Assembly: GCA_024398835.1 (NCBI GenBank)
Contig: JAKSIK010000004.1
Location: forward strand, 1 to 64,000
DNA length: 64,000 bases
Direction: 5' to 3'
From: Fibrobacter sp.
Lineage (GTDB): Bacteria > Fibrobacterota > Fibrobacteria > Fibrobacterales > Fibrobacteraceae
The notes below the pieces were generated by a model. The model had not been told where the DNA came from and did no database searches. It was given only the letters and a program-made list of their open reading frames with translations. Positions 8,501 to 16,876 of the stretch are shown piece after piece. Made by a program: the position numbers and the translations under genes. Each line of letters begins with the position of its first letter. Positions within the stretch are counted from its first letter, which is position 1.

Positions 8501-11500
8501 CAAAATGTTCCGGATTCTTCGCCACGAGTCTCGAAAGGAGATCCACTGCGGTTTCATTCTCGTTGTAAGCGAATTCCGTATTGTTCCAGGAATCCATGAT
8601 GGCGAGGGTGGAACTGTCCGTCAGAGTCACGTCGCGAATTGAGGCGTTCTGGAGCATGGACTTCACGCAAGCCTCGAAGGCACTCACCAGGAACTTGCCA
8701 AAATCCTCGCTGAAGGAGGCTCGGTCAATGTCCAGAGAGTAGCGGAACTTGTCGAGAGCCTTGTCCACCTGCAAAACAATGGGAGCCTTTTCGCCAGAAA
8801 GCGGCAGAGAAATCAATTCAGCGGGAGCTGCACAGAATTCCTTAAACTCGAAATTGTCGCCCTGGTAGATGAACATCACATCTGCCTTCACGCCAAGTTC
8901 GCGGCTGATTTCCGAGAAGGAATAGAGGTCATTCGCCATGCTGTCCACCAGCTGTGTGCTGGTTTCAGACACCAGTTCAGCAACGGCACGCTCGCGGAGG
9001 TTGCAGTACACAGGCAAAGTCTTCACCAGCATGGCAACGCTGTTCTGCACGCGGGAATCGTTACGCCCGTTGTAGACGGTGGTGAACACCGGCTCGTCCG
9101 AACCGACATAGCGACCGAGAACAAGCCCGAAGGCGGAGCAGAGGAAGCCATTCACACTGACATGGTTCTTTTCGCAGTAGGCCTCCACCTGACTGCAAAG
9201 ATTTGCGGAACTATCGCGAGTCAGATTGCGGCAACCGTCTTCTGTAGCGATGGCGACATCACCATTGGGCAGGCAATCGGCATCCACGCCAGAGAGCAAA
9301 TTCCCGTAGAACTCCTTAGCCTTTCCGAGAGCATCTCCCTTGCGGAGTTTTTCCTCGTCGAAGGCGACATCGAAGCCCGTGTACTTCTCGGTTTCCAGAG
9401 TCTCGCCAGCATAAGCCTTGGAAATATCCTGCAACAAGTTTGCAACAGAAGTTCCGTCGCCAACAATGTGGTGAATATCCATGAAGAAGTAGTTCTCCTT
9501 GCCGCACACCAGTGCAACGCGGAACAGGAGGCCACCCGTCAGATTGAAGGGATGGACAAGACGTTTCTTCATGGCTGCATCCATTTCGCCATTGATGATT
9601 TCGATGTTGCTTTCATTCCAAGCTTCGCCATCCATGCGTTTCTGGCGCACGCGACCCTCTTCGTCCGTAAAGATGCGGAACTTCATGTACGGATGAGCGG
9701 CAACCGTCTTCACCACTGCAGATTTCAGCTTTGCCAAATCAATGGACTTGTCCAGCTTCAAAAGCACAGGAATGTTGTAAACAGTCTCGTTGGGCTGAGA
9801 AAGGCATTCGATGTAGATGCCCTCCTGAGTCTTGGTCAGCGGATAGTCTGCGAGAATTTCGCGGGTCTCCCCTGCATCTTCCTTCACGCGACCCTCAATC
9901 AAATCCGCCAGCTGTTCCACCGTCGGATTTGCCTTCAAATCACGGATGGTCATGGCCACGCCGAATGTCTCGGAGAGGGCAGCATTCACGCGAATGGAGG
10001 CGAGCGAGTTGAGACCCGCAGCATACAAGTCCGTATTGATGCCAAATTCATCAAAGCCAAGAATCTTCGCCACGACCTCGAACACGCGTTTCTGCATGTC
10101 GGTTTTCGGAGCCACCACATCCTCAAAGCGGATTTCAGGCTTCGGCAGCTTGCGTTTATCCACCTTGCCGTTGGCATTCAGCGGAATCTGCTCCAGCTGT
10201 ACAGTCACCGCAGGCACCATATAGGGCGGTTTTTCCGCGGCGATGAAGGCATTCAGTTTTTCCACATCCAGTTTGCCATCGCACACCACGAAGGCCGCGA
10301 TGAACTTGCCGCCAGCAGGATTGTCGTAAGCCTGAACCGTGGCATTTTTCACGCCCTCGAACTGGCGCACAATCTGCTCCACTTCCGTCAATTCCACACG
10401 GAAGCCACGAATCTTCACCTGACCGTCGCGACGTCCCACAAAGTCAATCTCACCCGTAGGCAGCAAGCGCACGATATCACCCGTGCGGTACATGCGCTGG
10501 TAATGCGGATCGCTGGAGAACGGATTCTGCACGAAAGATTCCGCAGTCTTTTCAGGGCGACCAAGATAACCGCGTCCCACCTGGGCGCCAGAAATGCACA
10601 ATTCGCCACAAGCACCCGCAGGCAACATGCGATTGAACTTGTCGACTACATACAACTTTGTATTGCCGCTGGGAATACCGACGGGCTGCAACGCCTTGCC
10701 ATCGGTCACCACATGATGGGCCACGTAGGCAATGGTTTCACTGGGGCCATAGCCATTGATAAAAGCAAAATTCTTTGGCGGATCAAAAGGCACCAGCTTT
10801 TCGCCGCCCACCAAGAAGTTCTTCAAAGAGGTGCACTTGGTCGATTGAGCAAACATTCGACCAACCTGGGTCGTCATAAAGCCTTGAGTGATGGAATTCT
10901 TCACATAGAATTCATCCATCTGAGCCAAATCCAAGCGAATTTCGTCTGGAATCACATAGAGTGAACCACCTGCCATGAAGGTGGTGAACACATCCATGAC
11001 GCCGGCATCAAAGCCAAAGCTGGCATAAGTGGCCACATGGGAATTTGCATCCAATCCCATGGTTTTGGCATGGTTGTAGTGGAAGCAGACGATGTTTCTG
11101 TGTTCCAGCACGCAGCCCTTGGGAGTGCCCGTAGTGCCGGAAGTGTAGATGATGACGATGGCATTGTCCGGCGCAATCTTCACATCCACAGGCGCTGTTG
11201 GAGCCGGCAATTTTTCAATCTTGTCCGTATACAGCACTTCGCCCGTATATTCGTCCAGGAGGTCGCGGAGGCTACGGTCTGCAATAAGAAGTTTCGCACC
11301 GCAGTCCTTCACCATGAAGTTCAGGCGTTCCTTCGGGTAGGTGGGATCCAAAGGTTGATATGCAGCACCAGACTTCACCACGCCCCAGGCTGTAATGGGC
11401 ATAAAATCGTTGCGGGGAATGAGCACGGATACAAAGTCGTCCTTCTTGAAACCTTTAGCAACAAGATAAGACGCTAATTTATCTGTAATGGCGTTAAATT

Positions 11501-14500
11501 CGCCATAAGTCCAGGTTTTGTCCTTGAAGGAGACGGCGACGCGTGACTGATCATCGCTTGCACGACGCAAAACATCCACCACATTCTCACTGCGGTCATA
11601 TTCCACATCCGTATCGTTCACACCATCCACAAAGGCGCTGGCCTTTGCAGAAATCAAATTCATATCGGAAAGTTTCTTCACAGAAAGCAAGCCATCCACA
11701 ATCTCTTCGTAGAGGCTGCCGAAACTTTCGATATTTTCACGGCTGTACTTTGCGCGTTTAAAGCTGAGGGTTACCTTGTAGCCAACCGCAGACTTCTTCA
11801 CCATCATATCCATGTTGGAAATAGCATCGATGGTATCCAAATCTTCCGTCAAAGCCATGCAGCCATTCAGCGTGAAATCATTCAGCATCTCGGACTGATA
11901 AACGAATTTCACATCGCCCGTAATGCCGTATTTTCCGGCAAGTGTCGCAAAGGAAGCGCTATCGTTACCCATGGTCTGGAACAAGTTGTTCTGGGCCTCA
12001 TTGAGGAACGTTCCCACCTCGGCATTTTCGTCAAACTCCATGTGGATGGGGAATGTGCGCACAAACATACCGATGGAATTATCCAGTTCATTCACATGGC
12101 GTCCATTGTTCACGCTGGCCACCAGGCTCTCATTCTGACCCGTATATTTTGCCAAGGCATAGCAGAAGGCAGAAAGCAGCAAAGTGTTTTCCGTAATGCC
12201 ATGACCGCGGGTGAACTGCTCCACCTTCTCGCGACTTGACTTCAGCACAAACTCAACAACATCGCGGCGCTCGCCCAAGGATTCCTCGGACTTATCGGGA
12301 ATGATATTGGAATCGCATTCCACACCACCCACATACTTGTCAAAGTACTCGTAGGCCTTCGCCACCTGCTCGCTCTTCTGCCGGGCGATTTCGTACGCAG
12401 AAACCTCAAACGGCGTCCAGCTTTCGGGAGCGATTTTCTCGCCATTGTAGGCCGTTGCAATCGCACGTTCGAACACCACGAGGGAAGTGCCGTCAAACAG
12501 AATGTGATGGATGTCGAAAAGCAGATGCACATGCTTCGGGGTCTTCACCACAACAGCACGCCAGAGGGCTCCGTCAGCGAAGGAGAAGGGCTTCACAAAA
12601 GAAGCCTTCATCTGCAGGAACTCGTCGTCACTCGTTTCCACAAATTCCACTTCCGGCAGTTTTTCCGCTGGCTTCATCATGGGCGTTCCATTCACCACGT
12701 CAATACGTGTGGCGAACGCCCGGAAATTCGCGACAGCCTTCGTCACCGCATCCTGAAGGCGGCGAGCGTCCACACTGCCCGCGGCAAAATCGAAAGCAAA
12801 AGGAATGTTGTACTTGCAACTGAATTCGTTTGCGATACCATCCAGATAGATGCCCATCTGGCTATCCGTCAGAGGCATGGTCTCCTGCACATCCAGCGCG
12901 ATGTTTTTACCCGTTGCGCCAACCTTCAGCGCCATGTTCCGCGGAGTGCGACCACTCATCACATCAACAAAGGTGAGTCCCAAAGCTTCACATTCCTTAA
13001 TCAAGACCATGGTCTTGATGGAATCGCCACCCAGAGTGAAGAAGTCGTCATCAATACCCACTTGCGGTACAGACAGGATCTTCTCGAACGCCTTACAAAT
13101 GGCAGCCTGCACCTCATTTTCCGGCGCCACAAACTGCTTCTGGAACAAACTAGCATCCGGTTCCTTCAGCGCCAAGCGATTCAATTTTCCGTTGGCATTG
13201 GTAGGCATCTTCTCCAGCTTCACAAAGAAGGCCGGCATCATGTAGGGCGGCAATTTTTCAGCAATGGTCTTCTTCAGCAAATCCAAATCTACCGCGCTCT
13301 TCTCGGTATAGTAGGCACAGAGATAGGTTTGGCTATACTTGTTCAAAAAATGCTGGACAGCAGCATCTGCCACTCCCGGGAAGTTGCGAATCACCGTCTC
13401 GATTTCGCCCGGCTCCACGCGCTGGCCATTGATTTTCACCATCCAGTCTTTACGGTTCAGGTAAAGCAGGTTTCCATCGGGCAATCGTTTGGCAATATCC
13501 CCCATGTGGAGAAGCAAATCCCAGCCATCGCGATCCTTGAACGGATTCGGCGTGAGGGTTTTCGCCGTAAGTTCCGGCATATTGAGGTATCCCGAAAAGC
13601 CATAGCCCGTCACGCAGACTTCACCTTCATCGCTTTCATTGCCATCTTCATCCAACAGGTAAATATTTATGCCCTCTACAGCTTTACCAATCGGGGTGGA
13701 CGGATAAGACTTGTCAATTTCAAAGAAGGAAACCGGCAATACTTCGGACTGGCCATACAAATTCACCAGGCGATAATTCTTCGGAGCGGTATCCACCACT
13801 TTTTCAGAACCCGTGAGAATAATTCGCATGTAGTTGCCCTTCACATTGAAGTAGCGGAGCATGCGGGGCGTAATCATGGCCACAGTCACTTTATTCTGGT
13901 ACAAAAATTCCGAAAGCTTCGAAGGGTCCTTCACATATTCTACGGGCGAGACCAAAATTGCAGCACCACAAGAAAGTGCACCCAGCATATCAAACAGCGT
14001 GATGCCAAAGGCAAAGGAGGAATTCTTCGCAAAAATGTCCTTATAGGTTCCATCCACACCTGTGCAGAGGCCATGGGCCGCAAAGCCCACACTCACCTGG
14101 GTATGTATGATTCCCTTGGGAACGCCTGTGGAGCCCGAGGTAAAGAGGATGTAGGCGTCATCCGTAGCCGCCGGCAGTTCCTTCAACTCAGCCGGTTTCG
14201 CCTTCATGGCATCTTCATAATCCTTCTTCACAAACAGCAATTTCGCTTCGCTGTTGGCAAGGACCTTATCAATGCGCTCCTTCGGATATTCCGTATCCTG
14301 AGGTATACAGACAATGCCGTACAAAAGGCAAGCCGTCATGGTCACCACGTAATCGTTGTTTCGTTCCATGAGGATGACGATGCGGTCACCCTTCTTGAGC
14401 CCTTTTTCAAAAAGATACCCCGCAACCTTTGCAGCACGCGCACCGAGTTCCGCGTAAGTGATATCTTCGACATTCACACCCTTGAGAAGAGCAAGACGAC

Positions 14501-14552
14501 TCCCATAATTTTTAATGGAATTGAGAAGCAACTGACTAATTGTTTTAGGCAT
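5586..14552 (-). CDS. Trimodular NRPS with terminal reductase (A-T-C-A-T-C-A-T-R)
   Basis: A 2988-residue nonribosomal peptide synthetase. Domain order: A1 (1-~480; FTSGSTGVPKG, NLYGQSE, NANGK), T1 (Ser ~508, LGGDSIK), C2 (HHILFDG ~684), A2 (FGFDAGVMDVF ~1184; NGYGPSE; NANGK), T2 (Ser ~1514, AAGLNSL), C3 (HHIVGDG ~1695), A3 (~2010-2490; NANSK), T3 (VGGSSIS ~2525) and a reductase (GVTGFLGSH ~2612; YVYSK ~2770). There is no thioesterase. R domains release the thioester with NAD(P)H as an aldehyde or alcohol, so a three-unit peptide aldehyde, or its cyclic imine, is the expected product type. The first module lacks a C domain, so it starts the chain. By manual alignment to the GrsA code, A2 and A3 both read DAMFLGGAYK (hydrophobic residue likely), while A1 reads GIFMITLPVK and lacks the Asp that binds an alpha-amino group. 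An AAGGA Shine-Dalgarno precedes the ATG. No phosphopantetheinyl transferase or exporter lies nearby. Confidence 0.93.
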   Translation of the reverse strand: MPKTISQLLLNSIKNYGSRLALLKGVNVEDITYAELGARAAKVAGYLFEKGLKKGDRIVILMERNNDYVVTMTACLLYGIVCIPQDTEYPKERIDKVLANSEAKLLFVKKDYEDAMKAKPAELKELPAATDDAYILFTSGSTGVPKGIIHTQVSVGFAAHGLCTGVDGTYKDIFAKNSSFAFGITLFDMLGALSCGAAILVSPVEYVKDPSKLSEFLYQNKVTVAMITPRMLRYFNVKGNYMRIILTGSEKVVDTAPKNYRLVNLYGQSEVLPVSFFEIDKSYPSTPIGKAVEGINIYLLDEDGNESDEGEVCVTGYGFSGYLNMPELTAKTLTPNPFKDRDGWDLLLHMGDIAKRLPDGNLLYLNRKDWMVKINGQRVEPGEIETVIRNFPGVADAAVQHFLNKYSQTYLCAYYTEKSAVDLDLLKKTIAEKLPPYMMPAFFVKLEKMPTNANGKLNRLALKEPDASLFQKQFVAPENEVQAAICKAFEKILSVPQVGIDDDFFTLGGDSIKTMVLIKECEALGLTFVDVMSGRTPRNMALKVGATGKNIALDVQETMPLTDSQMGIYLDGIANEFSCKYNIPFAFDFAAGSVDARRLQDAVTKAVANFRAFATRIDVVNGTPMMKPAEKLPEVEFVETSDDEFLQMKASFVKPFSFADGALWRAVVVKTPKHVHLLFDIHHILFDGTSLVVFERAIATAYNGEKIAPESWTPFEVSAYEIARQKSEQVAKAYEYFDKYVGGVECDSNIIPDKSEESLGERRDVVEFVLKSSREKVEQFTRGHGITENTLLLSAFCYALAKYTGQNESLVASVNNGRHVNELDNSIGMFVRTFPIHMEFDENAEVGTFLNEAQNNLFQTMGNDSASFATLAGKYGITGDVKFVYQSEMLNDFTLNGCMALTEDLDTIDAISNMDMMVKKSAVGYKVTLSFKRAKYSRENIESFGSLYEEIVDGLLSVKKLSDMNLISAKASAFVDGVNDTDVEYDRSENVVDVLRRASDDQSRVAVSFKDKTWTYGEFNAITDKLASYLVAKGFKKDDFVSVLIPRNDFMPITAWGVVKSGAAYQPLDPTYPKERLNFMVKDCGAKLLIADRSLRDLLDEYTGEVLYTDKIEKLPAPTAPVDVKIAPDNAIVIIYTSGTTGTPKGCVLEHRNIVCFHYNHAKTMGLDANSHVATYASFGFDAGVMDVFTTFMAGGSLYVIPDEIRLDLAQMDEFYVKNSITQGFMTTQVGRMFAQSTKCTSLKNFLVGGEKLVPFDPPKNFAFINGYGPSETIAYVAHHVVTDGKALQPVGIPSGNTKLYVVDKFNRMLPAGACGELCISGAQVGRGYLGRPEKTAESFVQNPFSSDPHYQRMYRTGDIVRLLPTGEIDFVGRRDGQVKIRGFRVELTEVEQIVRQFEGVKNATVQAYDNPAGGKFIAAFVVCDGKLDVEKLNAFIAAEKPPYMVPAVTVQLEQIPLNANGKVDKRKLPKPEIRFEDVVAPKTDMQKRVFEVVAKILGFDEFGINTDLYAAGLNSLASIRVNAALSETFGVAMTIRDLKANPTVEQLADLIEGRVKEDAGETREILADYPLTKTQEGIYIECLSQPNETVYNIPVLLKLDKSIDLAKLKSAVVKTVAAHPYMKFRIFTDEEGRVRQKRMDGEAWNESNIEIINGEMDAAMKKRLVHPFNLTGGLLFRVALVCGKENYFFMDIHHIVGDGTSVANLLQDISKAYAGETLETEKYTGFDVAFDEEKLRKGDALGKAKEFYGNLLSGVDADCLPNGDVAIATEDGCRNLTRDSSANLCSQVEAYCEKNHVSVNGFLCSAFGLVLGRYVGSDEPVFTTVYNGRNDSRVQNSVAMLVKTLPVYCNLRERAVAELVSETSTQLVDSMANDLYSFSEISRELGVKADVMFIYQGDNFEFKEFCAAPAELISLPLSGEKAPIVLQVDKALDKFRYSLDIDRASFSEDFGKFLVSAFEACVKSMLQNASIRDVTLTDSSTLAIMDSWNNTEFAYNENETAVDLLSRLVAKNPEHFAVKFKDRAYTYAQFGELTDRLAAYLISKGVKRNDFVSILIPRNDFMAITAWGVVKSGAAYQPLDPTYPKERLNFMVKDCKAKFLIADRSLRDLLEEYDGEVLFTDEIEKLPAAKPTADVRPSDAFIIIYTSGTTGTPKGCVLEHHNLLNMFRNHERVMNMSEESRVASYASFGFDAGVMDVFATLMAGGTFYVIPDEIRLDLTKIDEFYIENSITQGFMTTQVGRMFAQTSKCKTLRSFLVGGEKLVPFEPSKSFKFINGYGPSECLAYIASYEVQNASALQPIGSAGLNTKLYIMDAYGHRLPPFASGELCIAGTQVGREYLGRPEKTAESFVRNPFSADPRYQRMYRTGDVVRLLADGNYEFIGRRDGQVKIRGFRVELTEVEQIVREFPGVKNATVQAYDNPSGGKFIAAFVVFDGTLDVEKLNEFISATKPPYMVPAVTMQIDEIPLNANSKVDKRKLPKPTPTSLKQGAEPANETEAKICEIFNEILCLDKVYADDDFFNVGGSSISAVQLVVKLNKAGFDVVYKNLFENPTPQMLARYVSKGDDDSEDIFAPTGEEKAKFNYSSLDYNVDANLPKIRNDGVGDVLLTGVTGFLGSHILKDLLENTDGKVICLVRGKKDQSAESRVEMIMTYYFEDWYDKQDKSRVSVIDCELTDEKLEEKLAGVHFDTIINTAANVKHFGKLEDLKRDNLTTVERLITIAEHSAAKLVQISSLSVCGESINGNIPNDFVFKECNLNIGQSLENKYVYSKYLAEQALIDATSRGRVRGKIIRLGNLMARNADGEFQINANNNGFLKQFLGYSVLGCYPVDLMNMSIEFSPIDAAARAVVLLSGTPDEFTVFHAKNCNIIQYGYMVETMNRKGYNIKLVETGEFEERFKKMLDEMEDVSSISSLVVYLNKSEKSMADNMSADRLKEGDVKYEVRVKIHSDTSFTTKALYRLGFAWPLISKEYLEKMVETLQDLDFFG

Positions 14553-14703
14553 ATCTATAATCCTTGTATTTCACCTTGAAATCTATAAAAATTACCGCAA
14601 ATGGTTTTACAATCCGAATTAGAACGCTCTAACCGCGGGAGCCATGTAAATCAGGCCAAAAGTTTTCTAAATTTGCCCCCGAAAACAAATAATGGAGGCA
14701 AAA

Positions 14704-16164
14704 ATGGCACTTCAATTCTACAATACTGCATCACGCAAGAAAGAGGAATTCACTCTCCCCGAAGGCGTTCCCGCCGTGCGTATGTACTGTTGTGGCCCGA
14801 CGGTGTACCACTTCGCCCATATCGGGAACCTCCGCACCTACATTTTCGAAGACTTCCTGGTCCGTACGCTCAACTACTACGGCTACAAGGTGAACCACAT
14901 CGTGAACATCACGGACGTAGGCCACCTCACAAGCGACGCTGACTCTGGCGACGACAAGATGGAAAAGGGCGCTGCCCGCGAAGGCAAGTCCGTCTGGGAC
15001 ATCGCGAAGTTCTACACCGACGCCTTCATGAACGACTGGCACCGTCTGAACATCCAGGAACCGACCCGCTGGACTCCCGCCACGCAGCACATCCAGGAAC
15101 AGATTGATCTAGTGAAGACCCTGGAAGAAAAGGGCTACACCTACCGCACCAGCGACGGCATCTACTTCGACAGCCTCAAATTCCCGCGCTATGCGGACTT
15201 CGCGCGCCTCGACGTGGAAAACCTCCGCAAAGGTAGCCGCATCGACATGGGAGAAAAGCGCGCCGCGACAGACTTCGCGCTCTGGAAATTCAGCCCCACC
15301 GACAAGAAGCGCGCCATGGAATGGGACAGTCCGTGGGGTGTAGGTTTCCCTGGCTGGCACATCGAATGCTCTGCCATGGCCATGAAGTACAACGGCCCGA
15401 CTCTTGACATTCACTGCGGCGGTACGGACCACGTCCGCGTACACCACACGAACGAAATCGCCCAGAGCGAATGCGCTACCGGCAAGCCGTTCAGCCGTTT
15501 CTGGATGCACGGTGAATTTCTGCGTACCGCCAGCGAAGAAAAGCTGGAGGACGGCACCACGGCAACGACATTCGGCAAGATGAGTAAGAGCAGTGGCGAA
15601 TTCCTCACGGTGGATTTACTCGTGGACCGCGGCTTCAACCCGCTGGACTACCGATACTTCGCGCTCGGCAGCCACTACCGCAACTACCTGAACTTCACCT
15701 GGGAAGCCCTCGAAGGCGCCAAGGAAGCCCTCAAGAGCCTGCACAAGAAGACGGACGCCCTCATCGGAAAGGCTACCGAAATCACAAGCGAAAAGGCGAA
15801 GGCCTTCCAGGAAGACTTCAAGAACGCGATTGGCGACGACCTCAACATGCCCCGCGCTCTCGGCATTTTGAACACCATGCTCAAGAGCGATATCGACGAC
15901 GGCGAAAAGGCCGCCCTCGTGATGGACATGGACAAGATCTTCGGCTTAAAACTCGACGAACCGCGCAAGGATTACAAGAAGAAGGCCGAAGAAGGCGCCG
16001 CAGGCGTCGATGTCGCCAAGGTGGAAGAACTCCTCGCCCTCCGCAAGGAAGCCCGCGCGAACAAGAACTGGGCCGAAAGCGACCGCATCCGCGACGAACT
16101 TGCCGCCATGAACGTGGTCATCAAGGACTCGAAGGAAGGCACCACCTGGAGCATTAAAGAGTAA
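14704..16164 (+). CDS. cysS: Cysteinyl-tRNA synthetase
   Basis: Charges tRNA-Cys with cysteine in the cytoplasm; class Ia synthetase of 486 residues, a normal length. The N-terminal CCGPTVYHFAHIGNLR carries the zinc-binding Cys and the HIGH-type motif (here HIGN). WHIECSAMA holds the second zinc Cys with a downstream HCGG..H segment, and KMSKSSGEF is the KMSKS loop. An earlier in-frame ATG at 14692 is less likely, because the GGAGG Shine-Dalgarno overlaps it and is correctly spaced for the ATG at 14704. It is divergent from the NRPS gene with a ~150 bp gap. Nothing connects the two functionally. Confidence 0.96.
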   Translation: MALQFYNTASRKKEEFTLPEGVPAVRMYCCGPTVYHFAHIGNLRTYIFEDFLVRTLNYYGYKVNHIVNITDVGHLTSDADSGDDKMEKGAAREGKSVWDIAKFYTDAFMNDWHRLNIQEPTRWTPATQHIQEQIDLVKTLEEKGYTYRTSDGIYFDSLKFPRYADFARLDVENLRKGSRIDMGEKRAATDFALWKFSPTDKKRAMEWDSPWGVGFPGWHIECSAMAMKYNGPTLDIHCGGTDHVRVHHTNEIAQSECATGKPFSRFWMHGEFLRTASEEKLEDGTTATTFGKMSKSSGEFLTVDLLVDRGFNPLDYRYFALGSHYRNYLNFTWEALEGAKEALKSLHKKTDALIGKATEITSEKAKAFQEDFKNAIGDDLNMPRALGILNTMLKSDIDDGEKAALVMDMDKIFGLKLDEPRKDYKKKAEEGAAGVDVAKVEELLALRKEARANKNWAESDRIRDELAAMNVVIKDSKEGTTWSIKE

Positions 16165-16190
16165 TCAGTGGTTGAAACAAAATAATTTCT

Positions 16191-16222
16191 AAATCCGTTT
16201 GGTCTGCCCGAACGGATTTTTA
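16191..16222 (+). terminator. cysS terminator
   Basis: Stem AAATCCGTT (16191-16199) with AACGGATTT (16211-16219) and a T-rich tail. The tail runs straight into the TATATT promoter element of the next gene. Confidence 0.75.
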
Positions 16223-16233
16223 TATTAGCAGCA
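16221..16233 (+). promoter_or_regulatory. TATATT -10-like box, probable leaderless start
   Basis: TATATT at 16221-16226 lies only six bases before the ATG at 16233, so transcription would begin at or next to the start codon. No Shine-Dalgarno is present. Confidence 0.5.
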
Positions 16234-16868
16234 TGAAACTCAAACAATTTGTGGTAAACTGTTTCGGCGTCAACGCTTATGTTTTGAGCAACAACGCGGG
16301 AGATGCAATTCTCATCGACCCAAGCGTCAGCGTTCCGCGAGAACAAAAAGAGCTGGCTGACTACATCCAATTCGAAGGACTTACGGTCCGTCGGGTTCTG
16401 AACACTCATCTCCATCTGGATCACGTTCTCGGGAATGCATTTGTAGAACGGACCTTCAACGTGAAGGCAGAAGCCCACGAGGAAGACACCTTTTTCATGG
16501 ACATTCAGGAAGAACAAAGCCAGATGTTCGGCATTCCCTGTCCCGACCCCGCAGGCCCTATCGGCAACTACCTCGCCGAGGGCGATACAGTAGAAATTCC
16601 AGGCATCAAGCTCCACGTCTTCCATATCGCGGGACACTCTCCCGGAGGTCTCGCCTTCTACTGCGAGAATTTCAGTGGATGCCCCATACTTTTCTCCGGC
16701 GATAGCCTCTTTGCCGGCACCATCGGCCGCACGGACCTCTTCGAAGGCAGCGAGGAAGCCCTCATCACAAACATCAAGAACAAACTGCTGACCCTCCCGC
16801 CCGAAACCATCGTCTACCCGGGTCATGGCCTCCCCACCTCCATCGGCAAGGAACGCGAGAATTTCTAG
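16233..16868 (+). CDS. MBL-fold metallo-hydrolase (glyoxalase II-like)
   Basis: A 211-residue cytoplasmic metallo-beta-lactamase-fold enzyme. Metal ligands are visible in THLHLDH (~residues 58-64), in HIAGHSPGG (~130-138), in SGDSLFAGTIGRTDL (~157) and in the C-terminal YPGHGLPT (~196). This set and the short length resemble YcbL/glyoxalase II-like hydrolases, which cleave thioesters such as S-lactoylglutathione or related substrates. The true substrate cannot be read from the sequence. The following acyltransferase gene begins 8 bp after the stop, so both are probably in one transcript. Confidence 0.85.
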   Translation: MKLKQFVVNCFGVNAYVLSNNAGDAILIDPSVSVPREQKELADYIQFEGLTVRRVLNTHLHLDHVLGNAFVERTFNVKAEAHEEDTFFMDIQEEQSQMFGIPCPDPAGPIGNYLAEGDTVEIPGIKLHVFHIAGHSPGGLAFYCENFSGCPILFSGDSLFAGTIGRTDLFEGSEEALITNIKNKLLTLPPETIVYPGHGLPTSIGKERENF

Positions 16869-16876
16869 CCACCAGC

